A stretch of DNA of 64,000 nucleotides from Vespa crabro. Lineage: Eukaryota; Arthropoda; Insecta; Hymenoptera; Vespidae. Where the stretch lies: the NCBI RefSeq assembly GCF_910589235.1, contig NC_060957.1, positions 8,286,162 through 8,350,161 on the forward strand. The letters run 5' to 3'. This document shows, piece by piece, positions 45,411-57,545 of the stretch; the first letter of the stretch is position 1, and the number at the start of each line of letters is the position of its first letter. The notes below the pieces were generated by a model. It saw nothing but the letters and a program-made list of their open reading frames with translations. It was not told the DNA's origin and ran no database searches. Both the position numbers and the translations under genes were made by a program.

Positions 45411-45411
45411 T
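45305..45411. repeat. (GA)n microsatellite
   Basis: Interrupted GA repeat over 100 bp. Confidence 0.95.
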
Positions 45412-45883
45412 GTGTATGGTGCGCACCTGTGCTACGCTGTGCACTTAGCTCTCGGTCCAGGTGCGCTAATTAAACTGTAATCCTCTCGATAAGCTTCGGC
45501 TGTGCCTCGACGATTCACGTAGTGGAGTTGCTCTCATTGAACTGTCGTGAGATTTAGGGACGATTTATAGCTCTTTTCGTACTTTACTCATGTTATCCTG
45601 ACATATAAATTATATGTTTCAATAATCACGGAAGGATACACGAGGACAACATTTATAAACGGGTTTGTATTATATTGATTTAGATTGTATATCAAAAAGA
45701 GAACATAATTATGTCGGAACATAAAATATATGACTAATTATTTTATTATCATTGGCTCAAAGATATGGATTGTGTAATTCTTTTTTCTTCTTTTTTTTTT
45801 TTTATTTATATCATATATTTTTATATTTAATATAAATAAAAATATATTATATATATTATGTATATATATTATTATTTGTATAT

Positions 45884-45946
<63 letters not shown>

Positions 45947-47011
45947 GTTATTTGTAATGCCAATAATTTGGACAAGTCTAAAAACTGTAGAAATTTTTAA
46001 GTTAGTGTTACATAGATTTACATTTTTTAAATATAAAAAATAAATATAAGCTTATATATATATATATATATGCTTATATATATAATATATATATATTATG
46101 TATATATATATATATATAATACATACCTATGTATATGTATATAATATGTTGATACAAAAGATATATAACTTAAACCAATTGTATAATCACTGACTCTCGT
46201 AATTTATTTTGATTTGTTTTTATTTTTTTACGCTTATTTATTTTCATTTTCAACAATGTTAATACGAAATAAAATATATTTTTCAAATATAGAATATTTA
46301 AAAAAAATATAATTTAATTATATAATAAAAAATATAATAACGCGACAAAGTATTTATATACCTAAAAGAATAATTTTCGAAAATATGAAAATATAAATGT
46401 CTAACAAGATATGTATATATACTATATATATTTAATTTTGTATATAAATAAATAAATATATATATATATATATATATTTAAAAAAATATTTCATTAAACA
46501 TAATGTCTTATGATGGTCGTTAAAAGAAATTACTTTTTCGATTGAAGATTAGATTTGCAATATTATTAAAAAAACCTTTATGAGAACGTTACTTATCCAT
46601 CAAGAAAATACAGGAATAAGAATAAGGATATCGAATAAGAGGATTATTTGTAGCAGATAGAATGGCATCAATGGAATCAACAGTCGCGAGATCGTTCCTG
46701 TTCTTGTTCGTTAATTAATCAATTAACATTCGTATTCGGTTAAGCGGCTTTTACAGAATTTCGGTGTTAATTTTCGAAGAGAATTTAGTCGATGGACGTA
46801 AAAGACGATAGGGGCGGAGAGAGTGAGAGAGGGTAACGGGTAAGAAAGGAAAAGGGTTGTTGAAACTGAATGACCATTCGATCGGTTCGTAACATTACGT
46901 TGAAAATGGTTTTGGAAAGGTGACTGCTTGCTAAAAGCTTAGGTAACATGAGAGTGGAACCAAGTGGAAGAGAAAAGGACAGAGATAGAGAGAATGAGAG
47001 ACAGACAGAGA

Positions 47012-47012
<1 letters not shown>
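45412..47012. other. TA-rich spacer
   Basis: Long TA tracts at 45890-45940, 46042-46130 and 46447-46478 with AT-rich unique DNA between. 46660-46930 is more balanced but shows nothing recognisable. Confidence 0.6.
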
Positions 47013-47066
<54 letters not shown>

Positions 47067-47265
47067 ACGATCATTGCGGGAATTATCTCATCGAAGATTA
47101 TCAAGTCGTTCAAATCTCTCGAGACGCATCGTTGACGAAGTTGAGCTTAGCCGATGTCGTTCAACGTCAGCTCGGTTTTATGAGGGTCCTCACCTTTTCC
47201 AAGCACCGGGAGACATTCTGGATTTGCAAATCATTTCGTTCTGATCGTAAACGAAAGAAGAAAAG

Positions 47266-47327
<62 letters not shown>

Positions 47328-47346
47328 GAGAGAAAGAGAGAGAGAT
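47013..47346. repeat. Two (GA)n tracts around a unique segment
   Basis: (GA)n at 47013-47064 and 47269-47346. The intervening 200 bp is CpG-rich and open in two plus frames, not recognised. Confidence 0.8.
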
Positions 47347-48479
47347 AGGGAAACGACAAGAAAATATATTCTTTTGCGACTTCTCAGATTTATTTTATCG
47401 TACTTAAGATCTATATCGTTTATGATTTCGATGTTTTACAAGATAAATCTGATAATTTCAACTCGTTTTTTATAGTTGGAGAAAAGGAATAATTATATAT
47501 ATATATATATAGGAAATGGACAATAAAATAATCTCGATGATTTCTATTTATGAAAAAATATTTCTTATCGATGCGAGCAAAATTAATAGACGTTTATTCA
47601 TTCTATTTCTTTTCATTATTAACGAATTATTGTTATCATAAAAATGGATTCCTTGAAAAAGAAAGGAAAAAAAGTGATAACAAGTAGATAATTATGGTCT
47701 TATTAAGAAAAACAGAAAAAACAAGAACAAGAAACAAAAAAAGAAGAGAAAGAAAAAAACACCAAAAGGAAAAAATTGAAAAAGAACAAGAAGAAAAAAC
47801 AACAAACAACATTACCTCTAATAACAACAACAACAACAACAACAATAATAATAATAATAATAATGAAAAATAAAAAAAGATCTTAAATGAATGAAGTAGA
47901 TATAATGATGAAAGTTCGCAACCTTTTATATTACTTGATATTTGGTATAACATTACATGTGCATATTTACGTCATTATAAAGTTGTATAATATCAGTGTA
48001 ATTATAAGTTAAAGAAGTATTGTTAAGGCAGTAGAAAAATCGATCGTAGTTATCGATAAGAGAAGGTTGGTAGGCATGCTTGCGGATAAAGTTTGAAATT
48101 AATTAATCGATGCTCTCTGTTGGTGGGTGTAAAGAACGTTCGTTGCAATAAGGTAAAGAAAGTAAAGGAGAAGAGAGACGAAAGAGAGAGAGAGAAAACT
48201 GAGAGAGAGGAGAAAGAAAGAGAGAGAGAAAGAGAACGAAGGTCGACTGCTCGTTCGTCCTCTCTTTACTTCTCTACTCGTTTAATAGAACTAATTACTT
48301 AATGCTTCCTGACGCGCGGATCGGTTTAACTTTTACCGCGTTCAACTCACCGCTACTACAAGCTTTCACTCCTACACCCCCCTCCCTTTCCCTTCCTTTG
48401 CCCTTATGCTCCTAACTCCGTCCCTCTCTTCTTCCTCCCCATCATCATCACTACCACCACCACTCTTCGTTTTCGTTCC
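47347..48479. other. Spacer
   Basis: A-rich purine tracts, (ACA)n/(ATA)n at 47824-47863, GA-rich 48175-48240, C-rich 48370-48470. No gene called. Confidence 0.6.
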
Positions 48480-48483
48480 TCTC

Positions 48484-48546
<63 letters not shown>
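48480..48546. repeat. (CT)n microsatellite
   Basis: Nearly pure CT repeat. Confidence 0.96.
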
Positions 48547-48549
<3 letters not shown>

Positions 48550-49005
48550 CTCCCCTACATGTTCTCTTCTCTCTACCTTACCTTTAACAGCGCGATTTCA
48601 ACTTCGATAAACCGTGGCTGAGTTTGAAGTCCTCGTCGGTAAATTCGATTCGTTTGAACGTTTTACCTTATCTCGCGGTTTAGAACATGATTTCGTTTAT
48701 TCGTTAGACGAGGAACACTTTATTCAAGCGAAAGATATAATTGTATTGGAGATGAGCTATTGATTAATGTTTTCTTTTTTTTTCATAATTTTTTTTTTTC
48801 CTTTTTTTTCCACAGTTTTTCATTTTTCTTTGCATTTTTCTTTTCTTTCTTTTTTTTTTCTTTTTACTTCTTCTTTTTCTTTTCTTTTTATTTCTTCTTT
48901 TTTTTTTTTATCGATCTTGACAGAATTCTCGAGAATTTATAATATTAATAATTTTTTTTATATATGCACAATTAATTTTGACACGACAATTAGTAAGAAT
49001 GTTAA

Positions 49006-49065
49006 TGGAGAATTTCAACTTGGAGAATTTCAACTTGGAGAATTTCAATTTGGAGAATTCAATCT
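49006..49065. repeat. 15-bp tandem repeat, four copies
   Basis: TGGAGAATTTCAACT twice, then TGGAGAATTTCAATT and TGGAGAATTCAATCT. Because 15 is a multiple of three it is translated as GEFQL repeats on one strand and KLKFS on the other, inside otherwise poly-T-derived frames. Confidence 0.93.
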
Positions 49066-49686
49066 TGATTTGATGAATACATCCTGTTTGTGGATTATTC
49101 ATAGGTACACGTATTTGACTCGTTTATTAACTCTTTGGAGTTAAGTGAGTTAAAAACTGTCCCATCTTTTACTGAGCTTTTTTTTATCCATGGGGAGATA
49201 TATTTTTTAATCTCACTTTGTAAAGTTGAAGTTACTCATAGTCATACAGTTTAATATTTTATTTTATTTCGAATAATTGAAATGAACGTTATTTTCTTCA
49301 TTTTTTCCATTTTTTTTTTTATTTTTTTATATTAAAAAAGAAATTCTGTGCAACTTGGATTTCCATTTTCTTTAAAAATCGTGCACCTTAAGAAGTTAAA
49401 AGAAATATACGACATAGATGTCGAAGAAAATTCAAGATAAAATTAAAAAATAAAATTCAAAAAAAAATTCCAGATAAAATTCAAGAATTATCCCTTGTAA
49501 TATATTTATTATATAATTGTATGGATTAACTAACGATATCAATTTCTTCAAATATACCTACATGTATGTATATATGGATACACGGAACATGATGATGCGT
49601 GTGTGTATACAAATATATCTGTAATGTGTACCTCTACGTAAATATGTATATATACATACGTACATACATACGTACGTCTCTCTATG

Positions 49687-49694
49687 TATAAAAG
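49687..49694 (+). promoter_or_regulatory. TATA-box-like TATAAAAG
   Basis: A consensus TATAAAAG lies 52 bp before the ATG at 49739. A TCAATT word at 49721-49726 is a partial initiator match, slightly farther downstream than usual. TATA words are common in AT-rich DNA, so this only gains weight from the long frame behind it. Confidence 0.3.
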
Positions 49695-49738
49695 AAGTAC
49701 GACGAGGATCTTGAAATATTTCAATTTTTATTATCGAT

Positions 49739-50317
49739 ATGGAGAGATCGAAGATTTATATAGTCGAAGTTTACCATAAAGGGAAGACAAAAGTCAGACT
49801 AACATTCGCTATGGAATCTATGAAATTTTGCCGCAAAAGCTTTTGGTATATATTCTTACGGCATAGTGTCAAGAAAGATAGTAAGTCTTCGACTACTACA
49901 ACGGCGACATCGACTTCCGGAAAAGAAGATATTGAATTCGAGAAGCGCGTGAATCATTTTTATCATGGGATTCTTTCTTTCTTTCTCTCTCTCTCTCTCT
50001 CTCTTTCTTTTTTTCTTTCTTTTACAGAGAATCCGCCACGAGCAAGGAAGAAGATCGTTCTCTCTCATCAAATATTCAATCGAAGTTTACAAAGCGTACG
50101 TTCGACGTGCATGAATCTCATTGCGTTTGTCTACCTTTTCTTATTTTCCATCCTTATCCCTCTTCTACCCCTTCCTCGTACCACTTTCGGTTATGAAACT
50201 CCAATTTTTACAAGTCGTTCGTTTCGCGCTTTCTTTTCTTTCTTTTTTTTTTGTTTTTGTTTTCGAATGACGATGTACGACGATTCGATAAATATTATTA
50301 TTATTATTAATTTATGA
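49739..50317 (+). CDS. 192-codon ORF of unknown function (unconfirmed)
   Basis: The longest frame here not made chiefly of simple repeat. The N-terminal 47 residues are basic and mixed. Residues 48-95 include a Thr/Ser run and a Ser-Leu/Phe stretch from (CT)n. Residues 125-145 are strongly hydrophobic (NLIAFVYLFLFSILIPLLPL), and 165-176 are Phe-rich. A GTAAGT at 49881 and TTTCTTTTACAG ending at 50027 delimit a possible 147-nt intron. Removing it keeps the frame and gives 143 residues. AATAAA at 50332-50337 follows the stop. No family recognised. Low-complexity parts make chance plausible. Confidence 0.27.
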   Translation: MERSKIYIVEVYHKGKTKVRLTFAMESMKFCRKSFWYIFLRHSVKKDSKSSTTTTATSTSGKEDIEFEKRVNHFYHGILSFFLSLSLSLSFFLSFTENPPRARKKIVLSHQIFNRSLQSVRSTCMNLIAFVYLFLFSILIPLLPLPRTTFGYETPIFTSRSFRAFFSFFFFCFCFRMTMYDDSINIIIIINL

Positions 50318-50331
50318 TAAGTATTTTGTAA

Positions 50332-50337
50332 AATAAA
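50332..50337 (+). terminator. AATAAA poly(A)-signal-like word
   Basis: Lies 15 bp after the stop codon of the 192-codon ORF. Common by chance in AT-rich DNA. Confidence 0.22.
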
Positions 50338-51018
50338 TATTTTGCAAATGAATGAACGTATCTATATGAATATTATTTTGATCGGTATATAATAATTAAG
50401 CGTATTAAGTATTTCGATCTTAGTTGAGTCATTCATATTACATAATAATATTTCATTATAAATATTTAACGTATCTGTTTAAAATACTGAAGAAATGTTT
50501 AAATATATCTAAGCTTAAATAAATAATAGCCTATTTTTTTTGCTTGTTCCTCTCTTTTTTTTTCTATCGAGTAGAAAAATCATTTCTTATAGATCGTTTT
50601 TGGAGAATGACGAATGGAGAAACAATGAAACGAATTAAAAAGGGAAAAGAGAAAATGGAGAGTTGGAAGGGAGGGGTAATAAAAGAAAAAAAAATTGATC
50701 GGACATTTTTATCATTATCGTGGAATCTTCTTTTTTTTTTCTTTTTGTTCCCGTCCTTGTGCGCTTTTTTTTTTTTAATTTCATATTCTTTATCGACAAC
50801 GACGAACGAGATTAAAATTAGAAGGTGAATGGAAAAAAGGGTCGATGAAATTGTAACCTTTTGTCGTTGTTCAGTCACGTCGAGAAAATTAATAACTTGA
50901 GGCTTCGCGGACGATTTTTCATCGATGCAACGAGACGTACAACATGCACACGTTGTATGTTATGTTTTTATACGAATGGATAGTCTCACACAATATTTTA
51001 ATAGAAAAAGTATTAAAG

Positions 51019-51067
<49 letters not shown>

Positions 51068-51312
51068 TAATAAAAATAAAAATAATAAGAAGATTATTAT
51101 GTCTAACATTTTAACAGTTCTTCCTTGGCAATCTCATATTTCAATCATTTTCAAGTTTCAAATTATTATTAGACTAGCAATATGAGTATACGGTATAAAA
51201 TGATTGATATATGACGAAGGGATATGAAAAATAATCAGTCGTTAAGTTAATTTAATTTTTCACATAATTATGTCAATAGTATTTTAGAGAGAATTGTTTT
51301 TACAAATCGTGT

Positions 51313-51373
<61 letters not shown>

Positions 51374-52238
51374 ATATATATTTGTTTTGTAGAAGGTGAA
51401 AAATTGCATTGATTATTGTATTCAAAATTAGCATTTTATTTTGAAAAAGAGCTTCCTTGCACAAAAATGCAGGAAAATTTCATAGAAATACGTAGCATTT
51501 AATATCATTTAATTTTGTCCTATGACATTTTTTTCGATCTCCAATCCTTTCAAAGACAGCTCGCCCCAATTCCGTGGAACATCATATATATATATATATA
51601 TATTTATTATAATATATTACATTAATATATTATATATTAATTCATACAATTACGTATAAATTATTTTTGTCATTTTTATGTTGAAATATGTGGATAAGAA
51701 AAGTACAAAGAATAATTACATTCTATAGAATGTATGAAAAATTGTATGAGCGATACTTTACTTAGACTTATTTTTATAATGCATTTAATTCTATATCATC
51801 ATCAGTTCATAGTCATTTATATACTTTGTCATTTATTCCATTATTTTTAATCTATTCACAAATACCGTATGAAAGTATTATAATGCCTTAATATACTTAC
51901 GTACGTATTTACGTATGTATGTAGATACATATGAGGACGAATAGAGATTTTCCTTTCCTTTTATTTTTGAAAAAAAAAAAAAAAAAAGAAAAGAAGAGAG
52001 TTAACGAAATATTAAAGCCGAGATTTCTGTCTTTCTCATCTTACTCTGACGAAACGAGACTTTCAACGAATCAGTCTTTTTAAATAACGCGAGGACACGG
52101 AAGCCCAGAAGTGAAGAAAAATTAGAAATAATAGCGAACAGTTTGCCGACGTCTGGCTTATGGCGACGTAATTTTTGCTCTATCGTCGTCATTCTCAAAT
52201 ACTTAAATACGTACCTGTATATATGCATACATGCATAC

Positions 52239-52251
<13 letters not shown>
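50338..52251. other. AT-rich spacer
   Basis: (TA)n at 51019-51061, 51316-51382 and 51583-51604, poly-T/A runs. No gene signal. The segment 52000-52200 is more balanced but unrecognised. Confidence 0.6.
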
Positions 52252-52288
<37 letters not shown>

Positions 52289-53095
52289 CAGTTACTTATG
52301 TATATACTTCATACCTGCGGCAATACGTACATTGCGCTCAAAAATGGCATGCGAGTTTCGCATTCTCTCGTGGTTATTTTTCTTCGTTTGCGACAGGGAC
52401 TAGAAAAAAGTACGCTTGAGTAAAGGAAGAAAAAAGAAAAAAAAAAATTTTTTACTACGATGAGGTTAAAAATTATTTTCCACGTAATCCCTCCTAGTTA
52501 CTACCACAGTGAACAGATAAAGGTCTTCTTACATTTCAAACTCCAATTCCATGGAAAATTTTTTACTATAACTTTACTTATTTTATTCTATTTAATTTTT
52601 TCTTCTTCTTTTTTTTTTTTTTTTAATTTTTTAATGCTTCACCTCTTCTTTTACTTTTCAGCGTAACAAATACATGCATAGATACATATCTTGTACGTTT
52701 GAGCACGCACGCTTATGCAGTATGATTCGTTTACATGAAAACGTTCGAACATCTCATGACGTATGAGCGTGTTAACGTTTGAATATATGGAGAAAAGAGA
52801 AAAAAAAGAAAAGAAAAAGAGAAAGTTCATTGGAAAACAGGAAAATGAGATCTTTTATTATATTTTTGTTTTTTTTTCTTTTTTTTTTCTTTTTTTATAT
52901 TTCTCTATACCACTATACCACCTACTTTGTTCTTTGAACATTGTGAACGTTATAAATTATTCCTGGCAAAATTCCGGCTCATAATAATTTTGAATATATC
53001 TTTTTTCGAATGAAAAGAAAGACAAAAAAATCCGAGAGAAAAAGCATTTGCACCGGGTTTTTTTTTTTCTTTGACGTGTGCGCAGTGTAAGAAGA

Positions 53096-53138
<43 letters not shown>

Positions 53139-53750
53139 AAAGTAAAAGAAAGAAAACGCCGTGCTTGATTTTCTTTCTTTTTTTTTCTTTATTTATTCTC
53201 TTTTTTCTTTTTCTTTTTTTTTTTTTTTTTTTAATTTTTATTTTCACAGACAAACGAGCCGATAAACGGTGGAGTATTCTTTTGGATGTCGCTTTTGTTT
53301 TTGTTGTTGTATAGTTGTTTGTTGGGTGAATCAAATGAAAACGAAGACAGGCGCTCCCTCGTATGTGAAATCATTTTAGAATCGATTTGTTTTTTCCTTT
53401 CTTTTTTTTTTTATATTATCTTTTCTTCTTTCTTTTTTGTTTTTATTTTCTTCATTTATCTCTCCGTCCGTTTTTAGCCGTTTTTCTTCTTGCCAACTCT
53501 TTCGCTCATCGCATTACACGACGTGTAACGTCGTGTTTCACGTCAAAACCGAGAAGCCGGTTGCTTGCGAAAAGCAACGAGTCGATTCTTCTTTGTTAAC
53601 GTGGAATGATCGCGTTTGTTTCATTTCTGCTACAATTCTTGTTAGTGTGCTGAAGCGTAAAGGGTTTTACGTTACAAAACTTAAATGTCACGCAAAAGTG
53701 AGTCATTCTTTACTATCATCACAAAATTTCAAGAAAGCGAGACACAGGAG

Positions 53751-53810
<60 letters not shown>

Positions 53811-54315
53811 GTAAATTTGATTTAAACTTGACGATATGAAAGTACATAAAAGTAAATTTACAAAAAGTTCATAAGTTAAATTGAAAATAAGAATTAAAAT
53901 AATGATTAAAATTATTATAAAATTAGAATTGAAAGAATTTTTTATCTAAAGTCAATCGATCGTTTTTCAAACGTTAATATCAGTTATATCAATAAAAAAT
54001 AAATATATTTCTGAATTTAAAATTATAAAGAAATATATACATAATTAAGTATTTCATCATTCGCAATTTATTATATATACGAATTATAAACAGGAGATTA
54101 TTAAGTATATCTAGTCATTAATAATCAACGTGCTTGTATATAATAAGTCGATAAATTAAAACACTCCTTGTTCGTAGGATAAATTATTCACAATTAATTA
54201 TTCACTTGTTATATATTCATAATTATTTATATCATATCTTATATTAGAAGTAAAAATGTATTCGCGCTCAAGCAAAATCGTTTAAAAAATATAATAATAT
54301 CGATATGTGACTTAC
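52252..54315. other. Spacer with homopolymer and (GA)n tracts
   Basis: (TA)n 52252-52286, T-rich 52860-52900, A39 at 53098-53136, (GA)n 53757-53806. A CpG-rich unique stretch at 53480-53740 is open in plus frames, not recognised. 52680-52790 carries CATGACGTATGAGCG-type words. Confidence 0.55.
53098..53136. repeat. A39 homopolymer
   Basis: The longest homopolymer in the window. Its length may vary in assembly. Confidence 0.95.
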
Positions 54316-54345
54316 GATTGGAAGGTGTGTCAGGAGCTGCAGTTG
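54316..54345 (-). CDS. Candidate 30-nt micro-exon
   Basis: Read on the minus strand: CTAAT branch-like word, pyrimidine tract, TTTTTTTCAG, a 30-nt exon beginning CAACTGCAGC and ending TTCCAATC, then GTAAGTCACA. Every splice element is near consensus and the exon is about half G+C in a very AT-rich setting. Only the frame entering after one codon base encodes a plausible peptide, TAAPDTPSN, with split codons on both sides (phase 1-1). The in-register frame is also open (QLQLLTHLPI) and the third has TGA. Phase 1-1 exons are typical of extracellular modular proteins, and the Pro/Thr/Ala-rich peptide would suit a linker between such modules. The host gene is not identifiable here. Confidence 0.48.
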
Positions 54346-54417
54346 CTGAAAAAAAGAAAAACAAATCGAGAGATTAGATAAGCTAAATATAATACAATAA
54401 AATATAATAAAACGATT

Positions 54418-54735
54418 ATCATATTATATTCATTATCGATTGTAATTTTTTTAATCACTCGTTGTAATATTTACTTTAAAAAATATTTTTCGAAGATTTG
54501 TATTCAAACATTTCATTTTAATTGTAATTTACATGCATATACTTATATATAGATAATATATAAATCATCATATTATATTTATTATTGATTGTAAATTTTT
54601 TAATTACTTCGTAAAATTTACTTTGAAAAATATTTTTTAAAGATTCACTTTCAAAAATATCGTTATTATTGTAATTTCATTTTAAACTTTCTATGCATAT
54701 ACTTATATACAGATAATATATAGATAATATATAGA
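54418..54735. repeat. Diverged tandem duplication, two units of about 150-156 bp
   Basis: ATCATATTATATTCATTATC (54418) is repeated as ATCATATTATATTTATTATT (54568), and GCATATACTTATATATAGAT (near 54536) as GCATATACTTATATACAGAT (near 54692), with matching blocks between. It lies directly upstream, on the minus strand, of the 30-nt micro-exon. Confidence 0.8.
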
Positions 54736-55494
54736 TAAATGTATACGTATTTGTGGATAGAATATTTGTAATGTTAGTGTTCTCTCTCTCTCTCTCTCTC
54801 ACTCTCTCTCTCTCTCTCTCTCTCGTTTGATTAAATCGAATTAAATCGTCGATATCGACTTCAGCGTGACTAGCAATAGAGAAAAAGATCTTGAATTGAG
54901 AATCTCGAAGAAAGGCAGATAAATAGAGATAGAAAATGAGGAAAGAAAGATTGAAAAGAATCGCGAGTCTTATAACTTTCGTTCCTTTCTTTTCTTGTCT
55001 TTTTTCTTCCTTCCTTTCTTTCTTTCTTTCTTTCTTTCTTTCTCTTTTTTCGTGGGTGAGTATGAATCGTATTACACGAGGAGGAATACCCCTTCTTCTC
55101 TTCTTTTTCATCCTCTTGAACCATCCAAGACGTCGTTTCCTAATAAGCGAACCGTGTCGCGTCTACTTCCTTTCAGACACAGCCAACCGAACGAAAGAAT
55201 GAAGAAAAAAGGAGCGAGCGAGATGGAGAGTTGTAAATGAGCGACTAAAAAGGCGACACGAATCTCGCGAATAGTAACGTCGAGACTGTGAATGACGAAG
55301 ATGACGTTATTCCGAAGAACGAAAAGTATCCTTCTTCTTGTTCCTTTTCTTTTTCTTTTTTTTTTATTTTACTCTTTTTTATTCCGTTCTTTTGGAAATC
55401 TTTTCACCAAAAGCATTTTTTATCAGGCATATTTATCATAGAACGCTTATTATTGCTAGCTTCTCAAAATGAAAAGAACTCTTGTTGATTGCAT
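54736..55494. other. Spacer
   Basis: (CT)n 54780-54826, (CTTT)n near 55000-55042, CpG-rich unique 55045-55320. No gene called. Confidence 0.55.
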
Positions 55495-55564
55495 ATTATT
55501 TCTTCTTCTATTTTTTCAAAATTATTATATTATTATTTTTCTTATTATTATTTATTATTTATTA

Positions 55565-55611
<47 letters not shown>

Positions 55612-55791
55612 AATTATAATTTATTATTATTATCTTATACAATTATACATAGAGAGAAAGATCGGATGATTATAATTTTATATAATTTAATAACATGTAT
55701 AATGAGATTTCTAACTATTGGGGGAAGCTGTTTAGAAAAAAAAAGAAAAAAAAAAAATTTTTTTGCTGGTTACACATTTTTTCAAAATTAA

Positions 55792-55825
<34 letters not shown>

Positions 55826-56160
55826 TCTATTGTTATTATATCATTATTTTTATTACTGATATAAAATTTATTGATTGGAAATTTATTATGAATATAAAAT
55901 TATGTATAAAGAATGTAATCGATTATTATAATTTTCATAACTTCTAATAACATTTCTGACTATTGTTATCTTTTTATTGAGAAGATATAATTCCTACTGA
56001 TTTATTAATGACATATTATACGCACTTCTTCTTCTTTCAAAATAATAATAATAATAATTATTATTATTATTATTGATATCGTAGGATCATATATAGAACG
56101 ATAGATGATAATTTTTATAATAATGCAGAATAACATTTTTATTTAACAATTTTAAACGAT
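55495..56160. repeat. Diverged tandem repeat with (TTA)n cores, three units
   Basis: Each unit has a TTTTCAAAAT-type start (near 55515, 55777 and 56035), a (TTA)n/(ATT)n array and then a shared tail: GATGATTATAATTTTATATA, GATTATTATAATTTTCATAA and GATGATAATTTTTATAATAA, each followed by AATAACAT and, in the first two, CTAACTATTG/CTGACTATTG. Unit length is roughly 250 bp, the third being shorter. Confidence 0.7.
56041..56074. other. Perfect 34-bp (AAT)/(TTA) palindrome
   Basis: AATAATAATAATAATAA joined directly to TTATTATTATTATTATT. Lies within the third unit of the repeat above. Confidence 0.93.
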
Positions 56161-56187
56161 TAACAGTTGATAGCTAGGTCAGATTTG

Positions 56188-56221
<34 letters not shown>

Positions 56222-56465
56222 AAAATTTGACGTCTTCTCGTTTCTCTATATAAGGAAGAAGTAAATGAGCTTGTCTCTTTCGTAGTATACGCACATGTAC
56301 ATGTTAAAAGTGAAAGAAAGTCAGGTAGTTCGGTTCATTTTTGACCTACTTGGAAGATGCGAACCATCTGTATCTATCTCTCCTACCAGACCCTCGTTAA
56401 CTAGGCTGGTTAAGGGTGAAAAGTGGGCCAGATTACTTTTCCAAGCTTTCTACCACCTATTTCCT

Positions 56466-56507
<42 letters not shown>

Positions 56508-57275
56508 CTGTCTCTGCTAACAGATTTCTTCTCCCTCTCTTTCTTTTTCTCTCTGTCTCTCTTTTTCTCTCTCCTTCCTCTTTCCATCTTCTCTCCTTTT
56601 TTTTTTTTATAATTCCAACTTCTTTCTTTAAATCCCTCGACAAGATCCTCTACTCGAGTCATTCCTTTCGAATTTTCCACGTTCTAGATAAACTAGAGGA
56701 ATCTCTTTAATCTAACATTATTTTCGTTCAAAGGCATACAGATTTTCATCGAAAGTTTTTCCTTATGGACGAATAAAAATACGTTCTGGGATGTAGACGG
56801 ACATAGAAAGAGAGAAAGAGAAAAAGAGGGAGAGAGGAAGAAAGGGAGAGAAGAAAAGATATTTTTATGCGATTTTCATATTTGTTTTCAATTATTTTTT
56901 TCAATTTTTTATTTCTCTTTTGTTTTCTTTTATTTATTTCTTTCTTTTCTTTTTTTTGTTTTGTTCATTCATCCCTTTTGAATTAAAATCTTTTATATTC
57001 ATTAAACACACAATTATCCTAATTATAAAAGTACTTCGAACGAGACGTTCTTTACGTCAATATGAATTCTTCATTGTCCTATGAACTATAGCTATGCTAT
57101 GTTATTACCAGCTACGAACTATTGTTTTTACACTCAAAGAGTATAATTAATCTTTCGTTTCGTGTTTATGAGATTTCCTACGATACATAGATCGTTATGT
57201 GTTTATGAGCGAACGCAGAATGGAATAAAAAATCGATGAGAAATCGGTAAAAAAAATTGTTTTTGTCTCACTCTC

Positions 57276-57321
<46 letters not shown>

Positions 57322-57509
57322 CGTCGATTCGTTGATACAGTTTTTCTTTCTCTCTCCTCTTTTTTTCCCCCCATTACCGATAGTTTCCGCGTATCTCGTT
57401 TTCTCGTTACCCGCATCGGCTAACGCATATATTGTTCTTCATTTAAATCTAACGTTAATTACTTGACTCCCACCTCCGTGCATTGCCCTTTCTCCCGTGT
57501 TTTTCGTGT

Positions 57510-57545
<36 letters not shown>

